DNA of 64,000 nucleotides, from NCBI RefSeq assembly GCF_001514495.1, contig NZ_BCNM01000013.1:1-64000 (forward strand), read 5' to 3'. Below, piece after piece: positions 1-8,727 of the stretch (positions within the stretch are counted from its first letter, which is position 1; each line of letters starts with the position of its first letter). The position numbers and the translations under genes were made by a program. This DNA comes from Paenibacillus pabuli NBRC 13638 (GTDB lineage: Bacteria; Bacillota; Bacilli; Paenibacillales; Paenibacillaceae). A model generated the notes under the pieces. It worked only from the letters and a program-made list of their open reading frames with translations. It ran no database searches and was not told the DNA's origin.

Positions 1-32
1 GCTTCCCTGCTTTTGTGAATTTCTAAGAGCTT

Positions 33-884
33 TTACAAGGGGAAGTGTCTCTCAATCTGCTCAATATCATCTTTTTCTAATTCCCATCCTAAGGCATTTA
101 GATTATCAACGATGTGTTCCTGGCTCGCAGCTTTCGGGATGGTGACTAGTCCTTGCTGTCTTAAAATCCAGTTTAATGCAACTTGATATGCTGTTTTACC
201 GTACTTGCCTCCAATAATGTTAAGTATATTTCTTTCTATTGATCCGACTTCAGGAAAACCTTTCATACCCAATGCATGGATATGAGGAGCAAATCCAAAT
301 GGTGAATATCCCATAATTGTGATCCCATTCTCTTCTGCAAAGGGTAAAATCTGATGCTCTATGCTTCTATCGTTTAAATGATACGGTACTTGATTACATA
401 CCAAAGGTACATTTCCTAAATGGAACTGAGCTTGTTTCATTAATTGAAGGCTAAAGTTGCTCACCCCAATATATTTGACTAATCCCTTATTGACTAATTC
501 AACCATAGCCCCCATCGTCTCTGAAACATCATGTTGTTGACTAGGCCAATGCTGTAAATACATATCAATATGGCTTGTTTTTAAGCGTTCTAAACTTGCC
601 TCTGCCGCTCTAAGGACACCTTTGTAAGAACAATTTTTTGCAGAGACTTTAGTCACTAGAAAAACATCATCTCTAATGCCATGGATGGCTTGACCAACAA
701 TTTTCTCTGCGCCACCATTCCCATATTCTTCAGCAGTGTCAATCAGAGTAAGTCCATTCCTAATACCAAAACGCAGCGCCTCTACTTCCTCTTTTTCTTT
801 CTGCTTATCTTCACCATATTTCCAAGTCCCTTGACCTATAACAGGAATGCTTACTTCCGTGTTACCTAACTTACGATATAGCAT
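33..884 (-). CDS. aldo/keto reductase
   Basis: NAD(P)H-dependent oxidoreductase of the aldo/keto reductase superfamily, a cytosolic TIM barrel that interconverts carbonyls and alcohols. The 283-residue product is full length for the compact bacterial branch. It shows the N-terminal strand pair, the DTAEEYGNG motif with the catalytic Asp and Tyr, the TKVS motif with the catalytic Lys, the YLQHWP motif with the catalytic His, and the IPKA cofactor-binding motif near the C-terminus. The ATG follows an AGGAGG box. It is a single gene, divergent from the chemotaxis receptor. The natural substrate cannot be read from sequence. Confidence 0.9.
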   Translation of the reverse strand: MLYRKLGNTEVSIPVIGQGTWKYGEDKQKEKEEVEALRFGIRNGLTLIDTAEEYGNGGAEKIVGQAIHGIRDDVFLVTKVSAKNCSYKGVLRAAEASLERLKTSHIDMYLQHWPSQQHDVSETMGAMVELVNKGLVKYIGVSNFSLQLMKQAQFHLGNVPLVCNQVPYHLNDRSIEHQILPFAEENGITIMGYSPFGFAPHIHALGMKGFPEVGSIERNILNIIGGKYGKTAYQVALNWILRQQGLVTIPKAASQEHIVDNLNALGWELEKDDIEQIERHFPL

Positions 885-1070
885 CTACAAAACCTCCTAG
901 CAATAATGAAAACCTATTCATATCCTAACACTTAGATCAGAGAGAAAGCATAGATCAAGGACTTCATTTTACAACATATTTTTTCGATATATTATGTACA
1001 GACTTTTATCTTGAATTTTAACTATTAAAGTTATGGGAGCTGTAAATTGATGTGTTGAGGGGGAAATGCA

Positions 1071-2831
1071 GTGAAAACAAAGATGTTATCCATACTAAAA
1101 ATGAGATCTTTGAGAACAAAGTTAGTCACTCTATGCTTGGCTATACTAATTGTGCCCATGATCGTGATAGGGTTCACTTCGTATACGGTTTCGAAAAATG
1201 AAATGAATGAATCAGGCAAGGCAGCACTTGAAAATAGTGTGAATATGGTTATTGGTATGATTAACCTCCTTAATGAGCAAGTAGAGAGCGGAGATTTAAC
1301 ATTGGAGCAAGCACAGGAAAAACTCCGCGTCGAACTGCTCGGTGAAAAAAATGCAGATAATAAGCGGCCTGTAAAAAGTGAATATACTGTAGGGGAAACA
1401 GGATATCCTTGGGCAGTTGATAAGGGCGCTCATTCCGTGATGAATCCTTCAAATGAAGGTCAGGATTTGACAGATGTCGTAACGGAAGATGGCGTGTACT
1501 TGGGAAAAGAGCTTGTTAACATTGGTTCAGCCGGAGGGGGATTTATCACTTACAAGTGGACTCTACCCAATACAGGTGAAGTAGAAACGAAAGTTTCATA
1601 TGCTAAAATGGATCCACATTGGGGCTGGATCATCGGTTCAGGTGCATACTTAAGTGAGTTCAACAGCGGTGCAACGCAAGTTCTTTATCTTGTAATATTG
1701 GTTACGGCAGTTGCAGTAGTTCTCGGATCCGTTATCGTTAGCATCGTCTCAGGGCGTCTAACGAAACCTATCCTTAAGATTGCAAAGCGACTGAAGTCAG
1801 TTGCGGACGGTGATCTGACTGTTGAAGAAGTCAACATGAAGTCCAAAGATGAAATAGGTGAGCTGTCTAAAGACTTTAATGAAATGATTAAGAACATGAG
1901 ATATCTTATTAGACAAGTCGATCTCTCCACAAAGCAGGTGGCTTCATCCTCCAAAGAATTGAACCTTGGAGCAGAGCACACCAGTCAAGCAACTGAGAAT
2001 ATTACCATTTCGATCCAAGAATCCGCTGTCGGCGCACAAGAGCAACAAATGATGCTTCAAAGCACAACCAACTCACTCGAGGAAATATCAATTGGTATCC
2101 AGCGAATAGCGGAAAGCTCATCAACTATTGCTGATTCTTCTGTTGATGCGATGGAATTGGCGAATATAGGTAGTACTGCCATAGAGCACACGGCGAAGCA
2201 AATGAACCTGATTAACCATTCCGTTAATGAAACCGATGTAGTCATGAGGATGCTTGATGAACGAAGCCAGCAGATCGGTACGATGCTACATGCCATTACG
2301 GATATCGCAGAACAGACTAACCTTCTGGCTTTAAATGCTTCGATTGAGGCTGCCCGTGCAGGAGAAGAAGGCCGCGGTTTCTCCGTAGTTGCTGCTGAAG
2401 TGAGAAAACTTGCTGAACAATCGAATCAGTCATCCGGACAGATTTCCACGTTGATTCAAGATATGCGTACAGATATAGAGCAATCTCTTAAAACGTTGGA
2501 ACGAGTTAAACAGGACGTCGACTCAGGTATACAGATTGCTAGTGAGACAGAACAACAGTTCAACAAAATTGTGGAGTCCACGAACTTTATCGCGCAACAA
2601 ACGGAAGAACTCGCCAGTGTTACACAGCAGATAACGGCAAGTATCCAGGAAATAACTGCGGGTCAAGAGCAAGTCTCCAATCTTGCGCTTCAAGCTGCAG
2701 ACAACTCCCAAAATATAGCTGCATCTTCAGAAGAACAACTGGCTTCAATGGAGCAAATTACGAGCCTAGCCACAACCTTGTCGGACATGTCACAGCAGTT
2801 AGAGCGTTTGACTATCCAATTTAAGTATTAA
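1071..2831 (+). CDS. methyl-accepting chemotaxis protein with Cache sensor
   Basis: Membrane chemoreceptor that senses a small ligand outside the cell and controls CheA. In order it has a first membrane helix (about residues 18-38), an extracellular Cache-type sensor (about 40-195, with YPWAVD and WGWIIGSGAY motifs typical of the single-Cache family), a second membrane helix (about 203-225), a HAMP domain (about 226-280) and a long coiled-coil signalling domain. The conserved hairpin tip reads LLALNASIEAARAGEEGRGF. The start is GTG at 1071, preceded by GAGGGGGA. It is monocistronic, with a terminator just downstream. No CheA, CheW or flagellar genes are in the window, so this is a stand-alone receptor whose ligand is unknown. 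Confidence 0.93.
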   Translation: MKTKMLSILKMRSLRTKLVTLCLAILIVPMIVIGFTSYTVSKNEMNESGKAALENSVNMVIGMINLLNEQVESGDLTLEQAQEKLRVELLGEKNADNKRPVKSEYTVGETGYPWAVDKGAHSVMNPSNEGQDLTDVVTEDGVYLGKELVNIGSAGGGFITYKWTLPNTGEVETKVSYAKMDPHWGWIIGSGAYLSEFNSGATQVLYLVILVTAVAVVLGSVIVSIVSGRLTKPILKIAKRLKSVADGDLTVEEVNMKSKDEIGELSKDFNEMIKNMRYLIRQVDLSTKQVASSSKELNLGAEHTSQATENITISIQESAVGAQEQQMMLQSTTNSLEEISIGIQRIAESSSTIADSSVDAMELANIGSTAIEHTAKQMNLINHSVNETDVVMRMLDERSQQIGTMLHAITDIAEQTNLLALNASIEAARAGEEGRGFSVVAAEVRKLAEQSNQSSGQISTLIQDMRTDIEQSLKTLERVKQDVDSGIQIASETEQQFNKIVESTNFIAQQTEELASVTQQITASIQEITAGQEQVSNLALQAADNSQNIAASSEEQLASMEQITSLATTLSDMSQQLERLTIQFKY

Positions 2832-2863
2832 TCTCTAAAATGCAACTGCACTTGTAGTTATGA

Positions 2864-2948
2864 ACTAACCTAAGTTAATCGAACAAAGGCAGCCGATCAC
2901 GTCGGCTGCCTCCTTGTTTTTATTGAGTTATCGTTTCCTGTTCGCTTA
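2864..2948 (+). repeat. dispersed hairpin repeat, copy A
   Basis: One of several related blocks in this window. The order is a CTAACC arm, GAACAAA, an AGCCGATCAC-type stem with its complement, a CCTTGTTTTTATTGAG segment, and a CTATCGT...TGTTAGCTTA-like arm. The best partner is the copy at 52461-52550. This copy contains the terminator of the chemoreceptor gene. Confidence 0.6.
2888..2921 (+). terminator. rho-independent terminator of the chemoreceptor gene
   Basis: A 9-bp perfect stem GGCAGCCGA / TCGGCTGCC with a 5-base loop, followed by TCCTTGTTTTT. It lies 57 bases after the stop codon at 2831. Confidence 0.85.
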
Positions 2949-2988
2949 AAGAAATATCGCTTTCTGTTTTAATATTAATAAATGATAA

Positions 2989-4260
2989 CTAAATCAGTTC
3001 CTGCTTCCGCTTCAAATACCCGTACAACACAATTCCAGATGCCGCACAGATCACAGCACATAAACCGATGAATCCATACCCCGCCTGAAGCCCCCGCAGT
3101 AGCCCCAGATGAGTGGTCGGACCATACGCATTCTTCACACCCTCAATCACCCAACCAATCACATAGTTACCGATGACACTACCAATCCCCATCAGGGTAA
3201 CCGTGAACGTAATGGCGGTGTCACTGCCATTCGGATATCTGCGTGCGATAAATGCCATGACCGTTGGATAGATCATCGCAATACCCGCTCCTGATACGGC
3301 AAAGAAGAATGCCAGCCCCTCTCCGCCTGCAATGGCGACAAACGTACATACCGCTGAAAAAGCAGAGAACAGAATCAGCGACAATACGAATCCGATCCGG
3401 TCCGTAAGCGGCCCTAGCAGCAGCCGTCCCAACGAGAAACTGAGGAAGAACGCAGATAGCAGCCCAGATGCTTTGACCGTGTCCCAGGTATAGGCTTTCT
3501 CCAGAAAGTTAACGAGCCAACCCCCAACCGCCAGTTCCGATACCACGCCAAAAGAAAGAATGAGCACCATCAGCCAGAGGGCTGGATCACGTGTTAACGT
3601 CTTCATTGAAGTCCGATCTTCATGAGGAAGATCATCCCCCGGAAACTTGCTGCGCAGCGCCGCAATGATCGGCAGCAGACTGAGCGACAGCATCACCAGA
3701 TACATTCCGCGCCAGTCCAGTTCGTGACCAAACACGTGTAACGACATCACACCTGTCGCCAGCAAAGGCGCTACCGTTGAACTCAACCCATAGAAGAAAT
3801 GGGAGAGGTTCATCATCGTGCCTGTGTTCTTCACAAAGATCCGTGCACCCAGAATCGCCAAGGCAATCTCCAGCATGCCGTTTCCGATGTACATGAAGAA
3901 GTATGATGAAGCAAAAAGTGGATAGGTATGCGACACATAAATGAACACACCCGAGAGAATCATCGATGCAAACGATATGATGCTAACCGCCTTGATTCCC
4001 CATTTCCGGACCAGGATGGCGGTGAAGGAGCAGGCAATCAGGTAACCCAGTGCGTTCAGGGACAATAGCGTTCCAAGCTGTTTCTCATCCAGATTGAAGT
4101 CGAATTGAATGCGTGGGATGGCCGGTCCTTTAATATTTTCCGATAGGCCAAACACAATAAAACCAATAAAGATCGTCGCCAGTTGCATGGCATACAGTTT
4201 GTTGAACTTTTTCTTGTTTCCTTCTGTACCTGCTTGCTGATTCAAATTAAGTTCCTCCAT
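2989..4260 (-). CDS. MFS transporter (sugar-porter-like)
   Basis: Twelve-helix major facilitator permease in the cytoplasmic membrane. The N-terminal region resembles the FHS/fucose-glucose permease branch: a first helix with IFIGFIVFGLSENIKGP, a loop with VRKWGIK after helix 2, and a second-half LGPLTDRIG motif equivalent to the family loop motif. The ATG at 4260 gives 423 residues. A GTG at 4290 is also in frame but its GGAG overlaps the start codon, so neither start has a good ribosome site. It lies downstream of and on the same strand as a ROK regulator (about 190-base gap), which suggests carbohydrate uptake under ROK control. The substrate is inferred only from that context. Confidence 0.85.
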   Translation of the reverse strand: MEELNLNQQAGTEGNKKKFNKLYAMQLATIFIGFIVFGLSENIKGPAIPRIQFDFNLDEKQLGTLLSLNALGYLIACSFTAILVRKWGIKAVSIISFASMILSGVFIYVSHTYPLFASSYFFMYIGNGMLEIALAILGARIFVKNTGTMMNLSHFFYGLSSTVAPLLATGVMSLHVFGHELDWRGMYLVMLSLSLLPIIAALRSKFPGDDLPHEDRTSMKTLTRDPALWLMVLILSFGVVSELAVGGWLVNFLEKAYTWDTVKASGLLSAFFLSFSLGRLLLGPLTDRIGFVLSLILFSAFSAVCTFVAIAGGEGLAFFFAVSGAGIAMIYPTVMAFIARRYPNGSDTAITFTVTLMGIGSVIGNYVIGWVIEGVKNAYGPTTHLGLLRGLQAGYGFIGLCAVICAASGIVLYGYLKRKQELI

Positions 4261-4451
4261 TGTGTTCAGAAAAATGATTACACTTGCCACTCCGATGACA
4301 GAACAACCTTCCGATCACTGTTATCCCCAGATTTTTTTGATCATTTGTAAAGGTTAAATTCCGGGGATAAAGGTGCACGCTTCGCTTCTTCAGGTTATTT
4401 CTGTCCTCTCCGTTATCGTGTAAATTTTTTTGCTTAACTTCATCAAAGTTG

Positions 4452-5489
4452 CTACCACTGCTTCTCAATAACCTGAATGCGGTAGGTCAGGCTCTCCAGC
4501 GTAACCGCGACTAGCCCAGTCACATATTCGCGCCGAGTGTCTCGCTGGATGATTAACTCAGGCATATGCTCCTGCGGAATCATTCGATCCAGACAACCTT
4601 GTGTTAAGCCATCCCGCATCGCCGGGTCCATCGTATCCCCTGTTACCACAATCGTCGCCGGGTTAATGATCGCGATAATGGATACCAGCGTCTGTACCAC
4701 CAGTTCCTGCAACCCTTCGGTCGTTTTCAACATCCGCAGCTGCTCTTCCCGTGACACGCCAAAAGGTAGAAAAGATACCTCGCCCCCAAATTCCGTGTTC
4801 CCGGTCAGGGGACGACCATCAATAATAAAGCCCGCACCCGGAAAATGGTTCTCAGGAAACGTAACCACCGCGAAGTTCTTCTCTTCTTCAAATTGCTGTT
4901 GGTTATACAGCCCGTAGACGGTCAGGTTCATATCGTTGCCAATGACTACTTCCACGTCGTCATACTGCTCTTTAAGCCTTGGCCCAACCGGTTGACCCGC
5001 CAGCTCTGATACATCACAGATGCCAATTACACCGTTGTGTGCCACCCCTGGTATCCCAATGCCAATGGCCTGCACATTGTGGTGTTGTTCGATCAGGTTT
5101 GCGATCAGATCCTCTACCACCGTTACATTGATCTCATCCAAAAAGAGTGTCTGTTCGTCCTCCATCTCTCCGTTCAGATTGGCATATGTATGTGTGATCG
5201 AGTGAATGCCGCCCTCCGTACGAATAATCAGACACAGCACACTCGCGTAGTCCGCATTGAATTGATACCGACTCGCCGGTCTCCCCCCACTCGATTCATC
5301 CGGGCCCAGATCGATAATCTCACCAGTTTGGAGTAATTCGTTAAGGATCGTGCCGCAAGTGGCAACGCTGAGTTTCGTCAGGTTTGCAATGGATGCCTTC
5401 GTGCCCACGCCCATTGATCGGAGTGTGTTCTTCACCAATTCAATGTTGATCCGCTTCACCTGTTGGGTGTTGTGTGATGTAGGTAACAT
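4452..5489 (-). CDS. ROK family transcriptional regulator
   Basis: Sugar-responsive repressor of the ROK/NagC/XylR type. An N-terminal winged helix-turn-helix (about residues 8-70) reads VKNTLRSMGVGTKASIANLTKLS and is followed by an actin-like ROK fold with IGIGIPGVA and GNDMNLTVYG. The kinase-type zinc motif (CxCGxxGCxE) is absent, as expected for a regulator rather than a sugar kinase. The start at 5489 has AAAGGAGG upstream; an upstream in-frame start would swallow that site. It probably controls the MFS gene downstream and itself. The inducer is not deducible. Confidence 0.88.
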   Translation of the reverse strand: MLPTSHNTQQVKRINIELVKNTLRSMGVGTKASIANLTKLSVATCGTILNELLQTGEIIDLGPDESSGGRPASRYQFNADYASVLCLIIRTEGGIHSITHTYANLNGEMEDEQTLFLDEINVTVVEDLIANLIEQHHNVQAIGIGIPGVAHNGVIGICDVSELAGQPVGPRLKEQYDDVEVVIGNDMNLTVYGLYNQQQFEEEKNFAVVTFPENHFPGAGFIIDGRPLTGNTEFGGEVSFLPFGVSREEQLRMLKTTEGLQELVVQTLVSIIAIINPATIVVTGDTMDPAMRDGLTQGCLDRMIPQEHMPELIIQRDTRREYVTGLVAVTLESLTYRIQVIEKQW

Positions 5490-5540
5490 GGTTAGTTGTA
5501 TGCCTCCTTTCTTGCTTTTCGAACCATTCAATGAATGTTT

Positions 5541-5555
5541 TTAAAAGTATTTTAA
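5541..5555. promoter_or_regulatory. possible ROK operator
   Basis: Palindrome TTAAAA-gta-TTTTAA about 50 bases upstream of the ROK start, in the position expected for autoregulation. It is AT-only, so chance occurrence is possible. Confidence 0.3.
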
Positions 5556-5627
5556 TAATTGAAGTTTAGGGGGATTTGTGGGGAAAGTCAATGCTTAATT
5601 CAGAGCGAAAAACGTTTGGATGGAAAG

Positions 5628-5671
5628 GCAAAAAGACAGTTCAAGATCATCTTGTGTGATCCTGCACTGTC
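5628..5671 (-). terminator. terminator of the 89-residue protein gene
   Basis: Read on the minus strand, GGACAGTGCAGGATCA pairs imperfectly with TGATCTTGAACTGTC and runs into a T tract. It lies directly after the stop at 5689. Confidence 0.7.
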
Positions 5672-5688
5672 CTTTAGTTGAGGTGGTT

Positions 5689-5958
5689 TTATGTAGACTG
5701 ACTCATTTGATGGGCCAAGATGCTCTTCTCCAGTCGGACTTTAAATAGCTTTCGGTTCAGATCCTGTTCCACGGAATGAAGGTGATATGCTGCTTGTTTC
5801 ACGGTATCCATCTCTAGCACACCTGCCTGCTTCGCGATGATGTCCATGGCGTCCAGGATGAGTTTGTTGCATGTGACCAGTTGGTTGACGCAATCGTCTT
5901 CCTGTTGGACAAGTTGTGCGTACTGCAAAGCGAGGTCTTCACTGTTGGTACTTGTCAT
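5689..5958 (-). CDS. small hypothetical helical protein
   Basis: 89 residues, not recognised. It is predicted all-helical, soluble and rich in Gln and Leu, with no signal peptide or membrane segment. The amphipathic pattern (LALQYAQLVQQEDDCVNQLVTCNKLILDA in outline) is reminiscent of small coiled-coil chaperone-like proteins, but no family can be named. The ATG is preceded by AAAGGAG. It is followed by its own terminator, so it is probably monocistronic. A perfect 22-bp palindrome lies 47 bases upstream. Confidence 0.7.
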   Translation of the reverse strand: MTSTNSEDLALQYAQLVQQEDDCVNQLVTCNKLILDAMDIIAKQAGVLEMDTVKQAAYHLHSVEQDLNRKLFKVRLEKSILAHQMSQST

Positions 5959-6004
5959 GTCACCACTCCTTTCAAAGAGAGGATAACATAAAAAGAATAG
6001 GTAG

Positions 6005-6026
6005 TTGGTACGTGATCACGTACCAA
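6005..6026. promoter_or_regulatory. perfect 22-bp palindrome, candidate operator
   Basis: Half-site TTGGTACGTGA followed immediately by its exact complement, with no spacer. The length and symmetry fit a TetR-type or similar dimer operator. It sits between the 89-residue gene and the downstream end of the defence island. Confidence 0.5.
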
Positions 6027-6141
6027 TTGTCAGTACAAAAAATCATATCCTTAGATATATTAGAAACCAGGATTTCAAAATAAAAATAATAAATCCCCTT
6101 GAAATAACCTTGATTAATATAAGTCTATGTAATCTTTGTAT

Positions 6142-7260
6142 TTAAGCAATCATGTTTGGGCCTGTGAGATTAGGATTATCCATTTCAATATAGTTCTCTG
6201 TTCTTCTATCTAATTTTAAGTGCGAGCAGAGATATTCTAATTCCACCTCAAAAAAAGAACTCTCCAAGCTCTGAAAAAAATCATGCTTGATCTTGGTCAA
6301 GTCAAAATAGCCTTTCTTAGATAAATTTCTATCTAAAGTAGTATTTATTTCTTCCGCTAGAATGTTTCGAAGCACACCTACCTTATCATCAGAGGGATCA
6401 TAAGCTAAATAAAGTCTCTTTACAGTTTCTCGAAGTTTTCTCCTATCCTCTCTAACTTTGTATAAAACATTTGCATACATTTCATTTAGATTAAACAAAT
6501 TAAAATAATTGTTAACTCTCCTAACTGAATCTTCATGGTTAGCAAGTAATTTAATCTGCATAATAGTATTACACTCATTATCGATTTCGAATTCGAAATA
6601 ATCGGCAGCTTGGTGAAAATAAGGATGAAACAACGGCAATAACAAATTCGCTTTCTTGATCCTGTCATTACAACCTGTACATGAAACGACGAGGTTAGAA
6701 ACAAATATTGAAAGTAGGGGGAACCTCGATTTAGGAAAAAAATGATCAATGGAAGAATGAGCAGCATGTCCTATCCATTGTATATCACAGTATGGACATA
6801 TTTTCCTAATAGTTCCCATCTTATCTCTCAGATAAACTTTTAGTTCTAAATTACTTTTATAATCTGGAATATATTCTTGTCTAAAAATCTTAGAATCCAA
6901 TAAACTTTCATAAAAGTAATCAAAAATCTCTCGAATCAGTGTTGAGTTTTCAGGTAATAATTCAGGTGGTGTAGGAACATCACCATCTATTAGACATGAA
7001 TACCTAGTTGTTAAACTATCATAATACATCTTAATAATATTTTTTTGTGAACATTTAGCAAGCGATACGATTGACTCTTTTAGATTAGTTACTGCTGCCA
7101 CTCGACCAATCTTACTTTCTCTATTAGATACTTGCCTTTTCAAATTCTCACTGCTCTTGTTAGAATCAGAATTCAATACTATCTCAAAAAAATCGGTTAA
7201 GAATTCCTGAATTCCACGCTCTACCTCTATAACTTCATCAGGTATAGTCAGTCTCCACAT
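6142..7260 (-). CDS. ptuB: HNH endonuclease, Septu PtuB-like
   Basis: Putative nuclease effector of a Septu-type anti-phage system. At residues 155-204 it carries a four-cysteine HNH motif: C155-P-Y-C158, D172-H173 within SSIDHFFPKS, N189, and C194-T-G-C197. The flanks are helical and unrecognised. At 372 residues it is longer than typical PtuB proteins as I know them. The ATG at 7260 has AAGGAG seven bases ahead and follows the ptuA stop by one base, so the two are translationally coupled; the longer open frame to 7374 only overlaps ptuA. Base composition is AT-rich compared with neighbouring genes. In Septu, PtuA and PtuB form one complex; that role is inferred here. Confidence 0.75.
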   Translation of the reverse strand: MWRLTIPDEVIEVERGIQEFLTDFFEIVLNSDSNKSSENLKRQVSNRESKIGRVAAVTNLKESIVSLAKCSQKNIIKMYYDSLTTRYSCLIDGDVPTPPELLPENSTLIREIFDYFYESLLDSKIFRQEYIPDYKSNLELKVYLRDKMGTIRKICPYCDIQWIGHAAHSSIDHFFPKSRFPLLSIFVSNLVVSCTGCNDRIKKANLLLPLFHPYFHQAADYFEFEIDNECNTIMQIKLLANHEDSVRRVNNYFNLFNLNEMYANVLYKVREDRRKLRETVKRLYLAYDPSDDKVGVLRNILAEEINTTLDRNLSKKGYFDLTKIKHDFFQSLESSFFEVELEYLCSHLKLDRRTENYIEMDNPNLTGPNMIA

Positions 7261-7261
7261 G

Positions 7262-8587
7262 TTACTTCTCCTTTTCAAGTTGTTGCTTAATACGCAAAAA
7301 CAAAGAAAATTTTTCGTCTGAATCCCCAAGATCATCATATAAGCTTTTCGCAAGATCGATTCTCCCATTATCAATCAGTTTATTTATTTTAGAAATTGTA
7401 TTGTTTGTGAAGTCTCCAAGGTGATTATCTAATTTGAATACTTCTCTTAGTATTTCTTGTGGACTCGTACCTAGCGTTTGTTCATTAACACTAAATTGTT
7501 CCACCTTTCCTTCTTCATTTTTTCGCAACCCAATTATTGATTCATTTGGGACATCAGCGGCTATTAAGGGGGAATGTGTGGCAATAATAAAATGTGAATC
7601 ATATTTACCAAAAATTGATTTTATCATGTTTAAATATTTTTGAATCCATCTAGGATGTAAGTGAGTCTCTGGCTCATCTAATAACACTATTGAGTTGTCA
7701 CCTATCGCTGAAATTAATTTAAAAAATCTAAAAAACATGCTCAGTTCACCTGAACTCAACTCGTTAAGGGGTACTATATCTTCACCTTTTATAAAACTCA
7801 ATGATTTTACTAAGTTTATCCCTCCATCTAAACTCGCTAGTCTTTTAACATCCGATAACCATGCACTAGGACCACCTTCATAATCCTCTAACATCTCCGG
7901 ATGGAGAAAGTGTCTACCATTAGTTCTCTTGATTCCCAAAAATTCGCGATGAAAATATTGCAATTTGTCCAACAAGTAATTTATTTCCATAAGGTTCTCA
8001 TCGCTTTTCATTCTTTCATAATTCTTTTTTATATAGTTTTCCGCTTGTATAAAACTAATTTGTATTAGAGGGAATTCTACATAACCAATTTCATTTAGCA
8101 ATTCATTTATTCCTGATAATTTTCTGCCATCTTTATGAAAAAAAGTTTCAAGTATCGGAATACAAACTGAGGATAAGGATGCTACAGGACCAAATTGACC
8201 TTTTCCTAAAGTGCCAAGATAAATATACTCAGGTCCTAAATTATTATCGCTAGGCAAGTTATGTTTGTAAGGCTCAAATGCAGCATATGAAGAAACTATA
8301 ATTTTTGAAGGTTTTTTCACACTATTAATACCTAAATGAGATATAAATTCTTCAAATTCATCAATTTCATATCGTAGATAGAAGGGGGTCTTTATATGTC
8401 TGATATATTTCTGATCTACGAAAATACGTGATAAAAATTTCATTATAGATGTCTTACCTGTTCCATTTTCTCCAACAAGAATGGACACTGTCATTTTTCC
8501 AAAATAATATTCAGAATTCGTCGGGAATTTTAATTCAAAATTTTTTAATCCACCTAATTTTTCTATCCATATTTCTTTTATCTGCAT
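7262..8587 (-). CDS. ptuA: ABC/OLD-like ATPase, Septu PtuA-like
   Basis: Cytosolic P-loop ATPase of the RecF/OLD branch, likely the sensor/ATPase subunit of a Septu pair. Seen in order: Walker A GENGTGKT at residues 39-46, signature LSSGELS around 277-283, Walker B IVLLDEPETHLHP with D304-E305, and the H-loop ATHSPLIA about 40 residues later. There is no TOPRIM or nuclease domain after the ATPase, which argues against an OLD nuclease or GajA. The 441-residue length fits PtuA. The start has GGAAGGAAG upstream, and ptuB follows by one base. Retron-associated PtuAB is unlikely because no reverse transcriptase is present. Confidence 0.8.
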   Translation of the reverse strand: MQIKEIWIEKLGGLKNFELKFPTNSEYYFGKMTVSILVGENGTGKTSIMKFLSRIFVDQKYIRHIKTPFYLRYEIDEFEEFISHLGINSVKKPSKIIVSSYAAFEPYKHNLPSDNNLGPEYIYLGTLGKGQFGPVASLSSVCIPILETFFHKDGRKLSGINELLNEIGYVEFPLIQISFIQAENYIKKNYERMKSDENLMEINYLLDKLQYFHREFLGIKRTNGRHFLHPEMLEDYEGGPSAWLSDVKRLASLDGGINLVKSLSFIKGEDIVPLNELSSGELSMFFRFFKLISAIGDNSIVLLDEPETHLHPRWIQKYLNMIKSIFGKYDSHFIIATHSPLIAADVPNESIIGLRKNEEGKVEQFSVNEQTLGTSPQEILREVFKLDNHLGDFTNNTISKINKLIDNGRIDLAKSLYDDLGDSDEKFSLFLRIKQQLEKEK

Positions 8588-8727
8588 GTATAGTCAACTT
8601 CCTTCCCGCTAAATAACACTACCAACACTGGAAAATAAAACATAATTTAATTTGGAAATGATTCTACACTAACAAAATGAATGGTTATGACACATCTAAG
8701 ATAATTCTCTCCTTAATCTAATTAAAA

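Noticed and set aside
6142..8587. Retron-type PtuAB effector
   Set aside because: No reverse transcriptase or msr/msd-like region is adjacent, so a stand-alone Septu-like pair is the simpler reading.
8588..8727. A hidden third Lamassu component
   Set aside because: The 140-base gap has no open frame of useful length on either strand.
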